From Hippophae tibetana (lineage: Eukaryota; Streptophyta; Magnoliopsida; Rosales; Elaeagnaceae), in contig JAZDXN010000029.1 in NCBI GenBank assembly GCA_037013495.1, positions 1,500,501 through 1,564,500 of the forward strand: DNA of 64,000 bases, read 5' to 3'. Made by a program: the position numbers and the translations under genes. Below, in pieces: positions 35,633 to 47,151 of this stretch (position 1 is its first letter; each line of letters begins with the position of its first letter). The notes beneath the pieces are model-generated. The model saw nothing but the letters and a program-made list of their open reading frames with translations. It ran no database searches and was not told where the DNA came from.

Positions 35633-36961
35633 GGTGGCGTTTGGTTCGTGGAATAGAATCGGAATCGAAATCGGAATGGAATGGAATGGAAAAGAAACAA
35701 TTTTGTTTGGATTGACCACTGGAATCAAGCTCAGAATCAGGATTATAGTGTTTGGTTTGCAACTGAAATGGAAATGAAAAATGCTGTAAATGATCTTAAT
35801 ACCCCTACATGCTGTAAAGTTCAAATAATATCATTTAATTACTATTTTTTCGTCAGACAAAATACATTATTGAAATCATTATTTTTCTAATTAAGTATTA
35901 CTTAATTAAAAAGAAATATATTATTAAAATTATTATTTTTCTAAATAAGGTTTAGGGTTTTGAGGTTTGGAATGTGTGATTTAGGGTTTAGGGATTTAGG
36001 ATTTGGGTTATATTTGTAGGTTAAAGTTTAGGGTTAAAATTATTATTTTTCTAAAAATAGTTTAGGGTTTTAGAATTTTGGATTTAGGGTTTAGGGTTTT
36101 AGGGTTTTAAGGTTTAGGGTTTATGGTTTTAGGATTTGGAATTTGGGGTTTAGGGTTTTAGGATTTATGTTTTAGGGTTTTGGGTTTTGGGATTTATGTT
36201 TTAAGGTTTAGGGTTTAGGGTTTAGAGATTTGGAGATTTAGGGTTTAGGGTTTTAGGGTTTAAGGTTTAGGGTTTAGGGATTTGGGGTTTAGGGTTTTAG
36301 GATTTGGAATTTGGAGTTTAGGGTTTAGGGTTTTGAGATTTATGTTTTAGGGTTTTGGGTTTTGGGATTTATGTTTTAAGGTTTAGGGTTTTAGGGTTTT
36401 AGGGTTTTAGGGTTTTAGGGTTTAGGGTTTAGGGTTTAGGGTTTAGGGTTTTAGGATTGGAATTTGGGATTTAGGGTTTAGGGTTTAGGGATTTGGAATT
36501 TATGTTTTAGGGTTTTAGGATTTATGTTTTAAGGTTTAGGGTTTTAGGGTTTAGGGATTAGGGATTTGAGGTTTAGGGTTTAAGGTTTTAGGATTTTAAA
36601 ATTTGGATTTAGGGTTTTGAAATTTTGGATTTAGGGTTTAGGGTTTTGGAATTTTGGGGTTGAGAATTTTGGATTTAGGGTTTTGAAATTTTGGGTACTA
36701 AGGTTTAGGGTTTTGGAATTTTGGGTTTGAGAATTTGGGATTTGAATTTAAAGTTATATTTTAGGTGAGGGTAAAATTGGAAAAAAAAAGTTTAGATGGG
36801 AATGGAATAATGATTACCAAAGGTGGGAGAAGGAATTGTGATTCCTTCTCTTTTAGTAATCAGATTCCATTCCGCCCTACATTCCGTCCAACCAAACACA
36901 TAAAATGGAAGGAATCAATTCTGATTCCATTCCATTCCATTCCCTCCAACCAAACGTGGGG
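35633..36961. mobile_element. Harbinger-like element filled with TTTAGGG-type repeats
   Basis: The left end GGTGGCGTTTGGTTCGTGG and the reverse complement of the right end CCCCACGTTTGGTTGGAGG form terminal inverted repeats. They continue inward as GGAATGGAATGGAAT-rich arms. TCA flanks both sides (35630-35632 and 36962-36964), consistent with a 3-bp Harbinger-type target duplication. The 1.33 kb element has no transposase frame. Its centre (about 35948-36730) is a degenerate telomere-like array. It lies immediately upstream of FAP2. Confidence 0.68.
35948..36730 (+). repeat. Degenerate interstitial TTTAGGG repeat
   Basis: About 780 bases are built from TTTAGGG, TTTTAGGG and variants such as GATTTAGG and TTTATGTTTTAGGG. 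Perfect 7-mer runs of about four units occur near 36418-36450, and 8-mer runs near 36380-36420. All are in one orientation. The unit is the Arabidopsis-type plant telomere repeat, but it is far too degenerate and too embedded to be a chromosome end. Confidence 0.9.
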
Positions 36962-37570
36962 TCAAAGAATCAATGTTTTTTCTTCTTAGTGAAAAAATTG
37001 GAAAATTTTATAAAAAAAGAAAATTTTCCTTTTCATGCTAAGCAGCGATGGGCGGGTGAATAGCTCTTTAAGGTGTCAAATGGGAGAAACTGTATATTAG
37101 TCCGGAATAAATAATGTACTTTATATTAATTTTAATTTTAGAAAAAGTAGGAGATAGTTGTATTTTTCTAAAAAGAAAAAAAATATTTTTATGCCTTATT
37201 CAAATATTTTTATTTTTAAAAAATATGTCATATTAATTTACACTAAACTTCGTTTAATTTGACATCATTTAAATTAAAATAAGATCTTTTGGCTCATTAA
37301 TTGTTGAACGTCATTCAATTGATCTATTTCAATATTATTGAGATCTTATTTTTATTGTAATTGTTATAAATTTTAGAGAATTATATTTTTGTGATTTACC
37401 AAAAAATTATTACAATTATCTTTCACTTTTTTGACCTAGATCACTACATCATCAATGATCCATGACTCACGATCCATAAATGATAACTAATCATATTTTG
37501 GGATACTATGAGAAATTTTCTTGACGCGAGTAGGTGATGAGCTTGGCTTCACTCCAATCGAGTCAATTGT
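36962..37570. other. Unassigned AT-rich interval
   Basis: I see no gene here. The last approximately 100 bases may be a weak upstream extension of the LINE fragment that follows. Confidence 0.4.
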
Positions 37571-38040
37571 GCCTTCCTTGGTCACTTCTACAAATAATGA
37601 CAATTTACGAAACATATCACTAGAGGAGATACATTCCACATTTTTTTAACATGGACCTTTTAAGTGCTCCTAGGCTAAATGGTTTTACAAGTAAATTCTT
37701 TCAACAATGTTGGGACATCATTGGAATATATGAAATACGGATAATTCAAGACTATTTTAGAACAAGTCGAATGCATCTAGGGCTAAATTCAAATTTTCTA
37801 ATTTACGTACTCAAAAAAATCAAAAGCAAGTATTATTGATCAATATAAACCAATTTTCCTAGGAAACATTATGTTCAGGATAATTACAAAGATCGTCGCC
37901 AAACGTCTGTTAAACATCTTTCTCGTATACTATTCCAGAATTAGTTTGGTTTCATTTCAGGCTTAAAACATTGGTGATTGTATGGCTGCTACTTTAGAGT
38001 GTGTAAAACCTTGCAAGTTCATTATAAACATTTAAAGTAC
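37571..38040 (+). pseudogene. LINE (L1-type) reverse transcriptase fragment
   Basis: Across several frames the plus strand encodes LINE reverse-transcriptase motifs in order: ISLEEIHS, then LNGFTSKFFQQCWDIIG (from the usual PGPDGF block), then SRMHLGLNSNFL, then FGFISG. At least two frameshifts and several stops separate them, so it is an old fragment. Neither the endonuclease nor a poly(A) tail was found. Confidence 0.82.
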
Positions 38041-38714
38041 CCAAAAAGAAATTCTAAATAATGTAGGATGTATCGGAATTTTTTTTTTTTGTAAAAAATT
38101 GGATTGAAAGAAAAAAAAATAGTAAAATTTTCACTATCTCGCCACCCCCTTACTGCCACCTCACCACCACAGTTGGCGAGCTCCTTAGCAAGCTACTCGA
38201 ATTGGCTATAAAAAGGGACCGAACCATCCCATTCCCTTCACATTTTTCCTCTCTCTTTTCTCCCTCTCTCAAAAACTCTCTCTGTAAGTTGTTTAGGTTT
38301 TTTGGCACATTTGGGAGGATGTTTTAAGGATAAATATCATAGTGTTCAAGTCAAGGATTTGAGGTAGGGTTCTTACTCTAAACTTTTAAATACATGCATT
38401 GTTTTATTAAATGAAATATGATGCATCATATGTTATGAATAAAAGTGAAAAACCGGATGCCATAATTTTATAAGTCATATTATAATGTTATAAATGTTAT
38501 TTAAAATAAGTTACTAGTCATAAATATTTTATTATACATACATTAAAAAGGTTTTGTACATAAAATGAGTATCAAATATTAATATGAAATAAATATTAAA
38601 AATGTGATGTGGCATTCAAGAGTTTTATACGATATTGGGCTACTAGTTGACAATAAACTATAGGTACACATTTCATACACATGTATCTTTGGAGATTTTA
38701 TGCCTATGGTGTCT
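38041..38714 (+). other. LTR-like sequence with TATA box
   Basis: A GC-richer block (38150-38200) is followed by TATAAAAAG (38217-38225) and a CTCTCTCTT-rich initiator-like stretch. Then comes GGAGGATGTTTTAAGGATAA, reminiscent of LTRs of plant Del/Tekay-type gypsy elements. I find no second copy in the window, so this is a guess. The rest (38300-38700) shows nothing recognisable. Confidence 0.35.
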
Positions 38715-39116
38715 AGCGGCGCGCGCGGAAGGCACCAGTGGCGCGCAAGAGAGCGCGCAGGGGCACATGCGGAACGGTAGCATGGCGCGGGCGCGAGTGG
38801 GACTCGGTAGCTGGGCGGCGCGGCAGCACGATTTCTTCCTTTTTGACCCATTTTGTCCAATTTTTCCATATTTATTGACCTTTCCTTATTTATTTATTAA
38901 TATATTTGTGATGTATTGCCTCTAGTATTCCTCTTTGAGTCTTTAAGTTACGTTTTTAAGCGAAAATACCTGAAAAAAAACAATAAAAATACCCGTGATT
39001 CCGAAAAAAGACAAATTTATATAAATATATGATAAAATCATATAAATAGATATATTTTAAATCAATTAATGTGCATAAAAATCATGGTAATTTTAGTGCT
39101 TTTTAGGCACTCATCA
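38715..39116 (-). repeat. Family-A 3' LTR, first part only
   Basis: The minus-strand LTR starts at 39116 (TGATGAGTGCC) and runs through the conserved 5' segment and the GC-rich block, then ends near 38715 in unrelated sequence. Its first base directly abuts reverse-transcriptase sequence at 39117, so everything from mid reverse transcriptase to the end of the element is deleted. Confidence 0.82.
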
Positions 39117-39511
39117 CTATCCACAATAGGATAGATAATTCCTTCTAACAATTTAAGAATTTCTTTCTTAACTACCTCTTACATATTTGGGTTTAGTCTT
39201 CTTTGGGCCTCTCGTACATGTTTAGCACCATCCTCCAAGTTGATCTTGTGCATACACATCGTAGGACTAATGCCTCTTATATCCCCGATACTCCAACCTA
39301 TAGCTTTCTTAAACTGTTTAAGCACTTTGATAAGTTCCTTTTCTTGGGTTTTGGTCAAGGTTGAAGAAATTATCACTGGATAAGTTTCTCCTTCTCCCAA
39401 CAACACATATTTTAAGTGCTCAGGTAAGTCTTTGAGTTCAAGTTCAGGTGGATTGGCCTCTTTACTAGATGAAGAACTCGGTAGATTTAAAAGTGTACTA
39501 GATTTTGTCAT
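39117..39511 (-). pseudogene. Family-A reverse transcriptase N-terminal part, truncated (second copy)
   Basis: This is the same segment as 3986-4381, with FKKAIGWSIGDIRGISPTMC and the RRLNPNM motif. The coding sequence is cut at the DSKW block, where the LTR fragment at 38715-39116 begins. No catalytic residues of the reverse transcriptase remain in this copy. Confidence 0.88.
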
Positions 39512-40309
39512 TACTTCATCATTGTCTAGTCGTTCAAGGTACCCCTTAATTCCTCATATAAATCTTCTTTGACCTCTTCAAGTGTAAGAACAGTTTCAAG
39601 CTTGTCTTCTATTCTGTTTTGGGAAAATGTGCTTTGGACAAGATTATCCAAAGGGTCAACATCGAATATTTCATCAATGGCAGAAATAGAAAGAAAAAGT
39701 AAAGAATCAAACACTTTAAAATGAATTATCTCTCCTAAGACTGTCATTGTCAAATTTTAATCTTGGACATCAATAATAGTTTTAGTAGTTGCCATAAACG
39801 GTCTACCAAGCAATATTGTGTGCTCTCTGTCCAATGCTAGATTTTCTTGCATATCCAGAACCACAAAGTCAACAGGTATTATCAGTTTGTCTACTTGTAC
39901 TAACACACCTCAACTATTCCCTTTGGATACTTAATATATCTATCTACAAGTTGAAGGGACATAGTTGTGGATTTTAAATCTCCTAAATTGAGCTGTAAGA
40001 ATATAGAGTAGGGCATCAAATTTATACTAGCACATAAATCAAGCATTGCTTTAGCAACCTTTCTATCCCTCATAGTTATGTTTATAATAAAACTTCCAGG
40101 GTCTTTCAACTTAGGGGTAGTTTGTGCTGAAGTTCAGCGCTAGAAATTTCTGATACTACTACTCGTTCATTCAGTTCATACCTCATTTTCTTAGTGTTCA
40201 ACTCTTTGAAAAACTTACCATATGATGGCACATTAATGATCACTCCTAATAATGGTAAATTGATATTTACTTTAGAGAGCATATTAAAAAGATCATAGAA
40301 TTACTTATC
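39512..40309 (-). pseudogene. Family-A gag-protease linker and protease (second copy)
   Basis: Pieces at 40109-39900 (protease, with LDLCASINLMPYS: the Gly after the active-site Asp-Leu is replaced by Cys) and 39753-39526 (protease tail) are separated by frame breaks. The linker at about 40310-40110 has several stops. Overall it is more decayed than the copy at 4418-5379, yet the DLxAS Ser is kept here and lost there, so the two copies have decayed independently. Confidence 0.85.
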
Positions 40310-41640
40310 TTATTTGGATTCTTTTAACCGGTGTGGAAAAGGTACTTGTAGCTGGTGTGGTTTTGTTGTCTTTTGAATTTTGAGGATGTCAGATAACCCT
40401 CCAATGAATCTTTCAGAAGGCTTGTTAAGTTTAACACTTGTTTCTCCTTTTTGTGAGACTAGAATATCACCTTCTTTGTTACTTGAACTACAAGGTAGAT
40501 CGTTAGAGATTTCAGGTAAACTGGTATTGACTACCTTACCACTTCGAAGGGTTCTTACATCATTTGCTTGTTCTAGTTGACTGGGCAATTTTCCTGGTTC
40601 TTTCTTTTGCATTTGTCCAGCCAGTTGCCCAACTTTAGATTCAATCCTTTTGATCGAAGCCTTCATAGTGTTCAACCTTTGATTATTCATCAATTGGTTG
40701 TCACGACTAATTTGAATAAAAGCATTCAAGCTATCCTCTAAGGTTGGCTTAAAAGATTGGCTTGGTGGGTAAGGGTGGTTTTTATTCGACCTTTGTGTTA
40801 GACATTGGGTGTAGGCTGGGTAATTGTTTTGTTTCCAATGATGGTTAGGGTGATTATAGGTGTTTCGATGATAGCTTTGAAAGGATTTGACTTCCTCCAT
40901 GGCATCGACACTAGAATCACAAGTATTTGAACAATTATGAGTACCATGCCCAATTGAAAAACACACTTTACACACCTCTTGATTTGGCATTTGGTGGGTA
41001 GTGAGAAGTTGCACTTGTTTAGTCAATTCAACAAGTTGCAATGTTATCTCATTATCAGAGCCAACTTCATTGACTCTTGCTTTCCTTCTAGCACTTCTTT
41101 GTTGGGAATTAGAACCCAACAACTCATAAAGATTAAAGGTTTTCTCTACGGGTTTTTCTCCCAAAGCACCTCCAGCAGCATTATCAACCATATATTGACT
41201 CTGCAGTGTCAATCCATCATAAAAGAATTGGTTCTGTAGTTGCAATGGAAAGCTATGATTATGACATTGAATGAAAAGGAGTTTGAATCGTTCCCAAGCT
41301 TCATGAAAGGGCTTTTCATACAATTGAGAAAATGTTGTTATCTTCGTCCTTAGATCAACAGTCTTTTGATGGGAATAGAACCTACCCATAAACATTTCAT
41401 ATACTACTTCCCAAGTTTTTAGAGAACCTGATTGTAGAGTAATGAACCATGAGCAAGCTTTATCCTTAAGGGTGTAAGGAAAACACCTCATCCTAAGTTG
41501 ATCTTCATTAATTGCATATAGTGGAAAGGTTTGGACAATAGTATAGAATTCTCGAATGAAATGCAAATGGTCTTTATTAGGGACACCGTAAAAGGAAGGC
41601 AATAAAGAATAATGAATCTTTTTCAATTCATAATTCCTTC
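40310..41640 (-). pseudogene. Family-A second gag module (second copy)
   Basis: This 438-codon open stretch is the best preserved coding region of the second copy. It matches 5461-6657 closely, with WEVVYEMFMGRFYSHQKTVD, FHEAWERFKLLFIQCHNHSF and the knuckle CKVCFSIGHGTHNC. It also contains about 13 residues (around position 280) missing from the first copy. The usual Met is lost by a small deletion near 41640, so the open frame starts later. Confidence 0.88.
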
Positions 41641-42160
41641 AGCCTCTTGTAATTGTATGCCGGAAGTTACAGTGCCAATGATTGGCATTGTATAGTCTTT
41701 CATCATTTTCCCCTATCTTCAGCATCTCCTATGGTTATTTGTAGTTGAAATTGATCCTCCTCCTATTATGTATCAACATTTAGCTCTTAAAAAATAGTAG
41801 ATATCTCTAAGAAAGATTTCTCACTTGACAAAATGTATAAGCTTAAAGCAAAAAGGTGCAGGGAACCTAAATTTTTTTTAATGCTAAATTTAAAGAATGG
41901 ACATAATTTTTGAAACAAACGAATTTATTTCATTTGAATTTTATTACACATAAAATAAAACTAAAACAAAGGAAAATACAATAATGGGTGACTTCCCACG
42001 TAGGACTAAAATTTATCGTCTTCTAGTAAGACGTTGCTTAGAGATTGCAGAATGACAAACTCAATGTCTCCTCTTCATTGAATTTATTTTACCCCATTTG
42101 ACCATCAAATTAGTCTTTACTTTGTTTTTTCAAATGTTCACCTAACTGTTCTACTTGAAC
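41641..42160 (-). other. Inter-gag spacer with a relic post-integrase motif (second copy)
   Basis: This is equivalent to 6658-7100, including the minus-strand AAGCAACGTCTTACTAGAAG and GGGAAGTCACCCA blocks at about 41985-42040. Its presence in both copies shows the arrangement is a property of the element family, not of one locus. Confidence 0.7.
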
Positions 42161-43130
42161 TTCCACCTTTTTGATAGAAGCTTCCACAGAGTCCAACCGT
42201 TGATTGGTTATCTCTACAAACTTGAATAAAAGAATTCAAGTTTTCCTACAGGGTTGATTTATTGGGAATCCTTCTTGGAATAGGCGGGTGGAATTGCTGG
42301 CCTGGTTGATTTGAGCTTTGAGCGAAAGAAGGGTTGTTTTGCCTCCAGGAGAAGTTCAGATGATTTCTCCACCCAAGATTATAGGTATTTGAATTGAGGT
42401 CGAACCTTGGTCTCTGTTGATATGCTCCCAATACATTAACCTGTTCAGGTCGAGTTGTTGTTTCTCCTTGATATGGACAGGCTTCAGTACCATGTCCCAT
42501 GTTACTATACAAACTATACTGTTCATTATTGGTGTTGGTTTGCGTAGTGAGAAAGGCAACTTGCTTGGTCAATTGAACAAGTTGTTGTTGAACTTAATTG
42601 TTGGAATCGATTTCATGAACTCCAACTTTTCTCACTCGTGTTCTTTTCTATTGGGAATTAGCACCCAACATCTCAAAGTGGTTGTACGTCTCTGAGGCAG
42701 TTTTTTCTCCCATTGCTCCTCCTACAGCATTGTCGACAATGAACTAACATTGTTGTGTAAGTCCATCGTAAAAGAACTGGTTCTACAACTGCAGGGGAAA
42801 GCTGTGATGGGGGCATTGAGTGAGAAACATTTTGAACCTATCCCAAGCTTCATGAAATCTTTCCTCTCAACTCTGATATTTTTTGGTGTGAATAGAATTT
42901 TCCCATGAATTTATTATAAATGTTCTCCCATGTCATCAGAGAACCTAGGGGAAGTGACATCAACCAAGCTTTAGCCTTATCCTTTAAGGTGTAGGGGAAA
43001 CATCTCATTCTCTTGATACTCGTTTAGAATACTGAGGGGGAAGGTTAGGCAACCCATAAAAGGAAGGAAGCATAGAAAAATGAATATTTTTTAGTTCATA
43101 ATTCCGAGCAGCCTCACCCAGCTGGATAGT
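42161..43130 (-). pseudogene. Family-A first gag module (second copy), heavily broken
   Basis: The pieces 43292-43005 (N-terminal, with LKNIHFSMLPSFYGLPN) and 42572-42246 (C-terminal, with YSNMGHGTEACPYQGE) match the gag at 7101-8165. A deletion near 42860 removes the FHEAWDRFK block region, and there are several frameshifts. Confidence 0.82.
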
Positions 43131-43698
43131 GGCAGTTGTCGTGCCAATCACTGGTCTTGCAAACTTCTTCGTGGTGGTTTCCCTAACATATTGGTTTTCT
43201 TCCATTTCTTTTGGTTCCAGTAAAGGATTTAGGTTTGGTTCTATGTTTTGCTTAAAAACAGGTTGATGGTTGAAATATAGTCTTTTTGACACTTGTTTTA
43301 ATTTATGAATATTATTTACATATGGTGTAAGGAATTTCCTAAGGATCTCCTACCACGCATAGACTATTGAAAACGTAAATTTAAAACTCCTATCAAGAAA
43401 AATAATAAAATAACCAGACAAAAATTTAGAGAAAATTTACATAGTATTTAATAAAACACTAAACAAAACTAGTTAAACCTTAAGTTATTTTATTTTGTTA
43501 TTATTGTTTTTAAAATAAAATAATAAACTAAAGTTTTTATTTTTTTAAAAGAAAATACTTAAATAAATTTAAAAATTATTTTTTTTTCAAGATTTTTTTT
43601 ATTAGCTATTTTTTTTATCAAAATAAAAAAAATCACAATTATTTACAATACAAAATGTTTTTAAAATTTTGATAAATAATTTAAAAACGTTATTCCTT
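43131..43698 (-). other. Family-A leader, shortened (second copy)
   Basis: The AT-rich leader matches both ends of 8166-9655 but lacks about 1 kb from its middle (breakpoint near 43560), including the degenerate 62-bp tandem unit. Confidence 0.6.
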
Positions 43699-43715
43699 CC
43701 CCGGCAACGGTGCCA
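43699..43715 (-). other. Primer-binding site, tRNA-Asp type
   Basis: The minus strand reads TGGCACCGTTGCCGGGG, one base from the tRNA-Asp consensus. It lies seven bases from the LTR at 43722. Confidence 0.85.
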
Positions 43716-43721
43716 AAAACT

Positions 43722-45560
43722 TGATGAATAGAATCGACATCGCCGATCCTGCCAATACTTCGGTTTTATATTTATAAAACTCTCGCAAGTGCACGAATCA
43801 TTTCATAAAAAATAATAAGTTTACTCCCAAGGTCGATCTAAGGAATGAATGTATGTGGTTTTTAATTTATTATTCAAATTTTTAAAAATGAAATTAAATC
43901 CTAAACATCGTGTCACAATATTTGGGTTTTTGTGTTTCTAATCTAATAACATAAAAATAAACATAGATAAAGATTCAATAAACATTTATGCAAATTTTAT
44001 CATTTATAATAGTGGAGTATTTATGGATATAATAACTAAGTTAATTATGCTTACTCATATTATTTAGGTTATTAAAGATATAAATTGATATTTATTGATT
44101 CTTTCTTTTTTATATGAATAACACATTTGGTGTGTTAGATATTATTTATTAACTAAACAATCAATTAACACCTATGTGTGAGGTTGATAACTAATTTGAT
44201 TAATTAAATTAATTCCTTTTTCTAAGAGATTGAAAATGAACCATTTAAATGCCATATTTGGTAGGGTTAGAAGTTTAAACTTTATTCAAGGTGTCCAAAT
44301 TAAACCTAAGAATTTAATTATCCGAGTACTAACTTTCAAGTTTTAAAACCACTACTGAAAACATGTTGTCAATACATTTTCACATAATAATTCTTATAAA
44401 AACTTTTGAAATAGAGCTTCACTCTAACTACTGGGCGATTGTACCAGCAAATAAAAGAGCATTACTCTAAATTAGACCGGATAACTAAACCTTAAAATCT
44501 AATTTTCATATTTAAGTTTGTAATGAAAAATAATATATTTCTCTCTAACATTCTTAATATAAAATCTTGAATAAAAATAAAATCAATTCTTTTTTGAGAT
44601 TTTTACCTATTTAATATTTCGCAAGCATAAGAACGTTATTATTATATCATGTTTACAAATAGCTAACAAAGTTAAATTTAATCACAGACAAATTAAATAT
44701 AATATGTAAAAATAAAGCATAAAAAATAACTGTAAAGAAAATAAAATCCTTACAGTACTTTGTTGCTATTCCCGTTGCTGGAAAACCTCCAAACGAAATT
44801 TGCACTCCCAATTATTGAATCTTAAAGCAAATAAATTACAAAAACATAACTAGTTCTTCTCAAAAAGATAAGAACCCTAAATCTAAGAGAAAATAACTAA
44901 GAAAAGCTAAAAACTAAGAAAAAATTAAAAACTAAGAAATGAAAGAAAGAAATAGAAGAAAAGATGTGTTTTGAGGTGTGTTTAGTTATGAAGAGAATTA
45001 GGGTATTTGTAGGTGAGGATGGGAAGCAAAAGTGGGTGAAAAAATGATTAAAAATGGAGAAAATGCAGAGTAGTGAATGATGACATCATGTTGGTGTGGG
45101 CGCGGCAGCACGCGTAGATGGGGCGCAAGTGGGTGTAGGCACGCGCAGATGGGAGCAGGAATGCGCAAATGGGAGCATGCTGGGCGCAGGCGCGGACAGA
45201 TTGGAGCAGGTAGGCACGCGCGTATGGGAGGAGGGGCGCGCTCGACTAGGTGAATTGGTGGCGCGACTGGACGGCTAGGCGGTGCGATTTCCTCCTTTTT
45301 GACCCATTTTTTTCATATTTGTTGACTTTTCCTCATTTATTTTATGAATATATTTGTGATGTATTGCCTCCAGTATTCTTCTTTGAGTCTTTAAGTTACG
45401 TTTTTAAGCGAAAATACCTGAAAAACAATAAAAATACTCGTGATTCCGAAAAGACACATATATATAAATATATGATAAAATCATATAAATATATATATAT
45501 ATTTAATCAATTAATGTGCATAAAATCATGGTAATTTTAGTATTTTTTGAGCACTTATCA
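43722..45560 (-). repeat. Family-A Athila 5' LTR, full length (1.84 kb, second copy)
   Basis: On the minus strand it begins TGATAAGTGC (45560) and ends near TTCATCA (43722). It matches 9679-11460 throughout, with the CpG-rich block at about 45090-45290, longer here and made of GGGAGCA- and GCGC-rich units. Its TATA box has decayed to CCTACAAATACCC at about 45001-45013. Confidence 0.88.
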
Positions 45561-45880
45561 TTATAATAAATTACAACAACATATACATACGAAATTTAAA
45601 GAACTAAGAAAAAATGTATATAACATACATAGAAATGATGATATATAGGTCATAAATATGATCCCTTCAAAGGATTAAAAGTAGAACTACCTAGAAGATA
45701 AGATGCCTTGATACCTAGAGATGAGAGAAAAATAAAGAAAGATCTAAAGAAAAAAATATAATTCAAATCTAATGGAATATAGAAAAGAATTAGAAGAACA
45801 TAGAGATATAGAAAAATTAATTAGTTTTTTAATACTCACCAATAATGAAGAACTAGAAAAACAATATGATCATGTAATTA
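45561..45880 (+). pseudogene. Probable endogenous pararetrovirus fragment (upstream coding part)
   Basis: This short interval lies between the family-A LTR and a truncated family-B LTR. It contains two adjacent plus-strand coding-like stretches in different frames (about 45655-45770 and 45770-45880). They are charged and coiled-coil-like, with one internal stop. Composition and style match the pararetrovirus segment at 59390-61560 rather than the gypsy elements. It could be the part between movement and capsid regions of a Caulimoviridae genome, but this is inferred from context and no diagnostic motif is present. Confidence 0.4.
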
Positions 45881-46006
45881 ATTGATAATTATATTGGGGG
45901 GATTTTAGTGATTTACATGTTTAGAAAATTGAGAGATTAAGTATTCCTAGATATTTTTTTATATATTTTTTTAGTTACCAAATCTGATTTAATTAATTAT
46001 CTTTTT
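45881..46006 (+). repeat. Family-B LTR fragment, 5' side
   Basis: About 125 bases match 57515-57640 in the 3' LTR of the same family, including TTAATTGATAATTATATT and the ACATGTTTAGAAAATTG block. The outer part of the LTR is missing. Confidence 0.75.
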
Positions 46007-46025
46007 TAGCACCGTTGTCGAAGAC
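46007..46025 (+). other. Primer-binding-site-like sequence
   Basis: TAGCACCGTTGTCGAAGAC resembles the tRNA-Asp primer-binding site with several changes. It follows a T-run after the LTR fragment, as at the other elements here. Confidence 0.55.
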
Positions 46026-46542
46026 TATAAATATTAGAAATTAATATTTTATTATTATTTTAGTTATTTTTCTTAATTTATTTTTCTTTACTTTAATTTT
46101 AATTTATTTATTTCTTTTAGTTAATTTATTTTATTTATTTTCTTTACTTATTTATTTATTTAGTTGCTTTAATTTATTTATTTAGTTGCTTTAATTTATT
46201 TTTTTAGTTGTTAATATTTATTTATTTAAACATCTTCTTTACTATTGTAGAAACATAGTTGAGTCTATTGCATGAGTAAAGTTCGTGAGGGAAAAAATCT
46301 TACATTTAGATCTTGAAATTTAGCGTTCTTTAAGGTCAATTAGAAAACAACAAATCATCCAAAAGAAAGAAATGGCTAATCCATTAGAAATAAACAATAA
46401 TGAGCTAAACTTGAACAATCAAATACTTTTGATGGATGATAGAGATAAAGCTATGAATGAATATGCAATACCTACGTTGGAAGGGTTGAATCCAAGTATT
46501 ACAAGGCCAAACATTCAAGCTAATTAGTTTGAATTAAAGTCA
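46026..46542 (+). other. Family-B leader
   Basis: This is a T-rich leader with repeated TTTATTTATTTAGTTGCTTTAA-type units (about 46080-46240), followed by a short gag N-terminal stretch from about 46370 with a stop at about 46527. Confidence 0.55.
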
Positions 46543-47151
46543 GTGATGTTCCAAATGCTACAAATAGTTGGACAATTCAGTGGATTATCAATAGAGGATC
46601 CCCATCTTCATCTCAAATTGTTTATTGAAGTTGTAGATTCATTTAAGTTCAATGGTGTGATTGATGAGGCATTTAGGCTTAGATTACTCCCTTACTTTTT
46701 TCGAGACCATGCTCGAGCTTGGCTAAACTCTTTGGCACCTGATTCCATTACAACTAGGAATGGTTTGGCGGAGAAATTCTTGATGAAATACTTCCCACCA
46801 ACAAAGAATGACAAGCTTAGGAATAACATTACTTTCTACCAACAATACGAAGGAGAATCTATATATGAAGCATGGGAAAGATTCAAGGAATTTCTAAGGA
46901 AGTGTCTTCATCATGGTATTCCTTCTTGGATTCAAATGGAGACTTTTTATAATGGTCTCAATGCTCACACAAAAACTATTGTTGATACACCTGCTAATGG
47001 AGCTTTGCTAGCCAAATCTTACAATCAAGCTTATGATTTACTTGAAAAAATGGCTAGCAATAATTATCAATGGACAATGGACAGAATGATAGTCTTAAGA
47101 AGAGTAGTCGTAGTGCATGAGGTAAATAATATCACAACACTTATAGCTTAA
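46543..47151 (+). pseudogene. Athila-like gag, family B
   Basis: This 202-codon open frame encodes the retrotransposon-gag domain almost in full: QMLQIVGQFSGLSIEDPHLH, then RLLPYFFRDHARAWLNSL, then AEKFLMKYFPPTKND, then YEAWERFKEFLRKC, then METFYNGLNAHT. This order is typical of Athila gag. It is better preserved than the rest of the element. An upstream extension from about 46370 is in frame except for a stop at 46527. The frame ends before the Cys/His region. Confidence 0.9.

Noticed and set aside
35948..36730. Possible true telomere or chromosome end
   Set aside because: The array is degenerate, mixes 7- and 8-base units, is bounded by transposon-like ends, and has genes on both sides.
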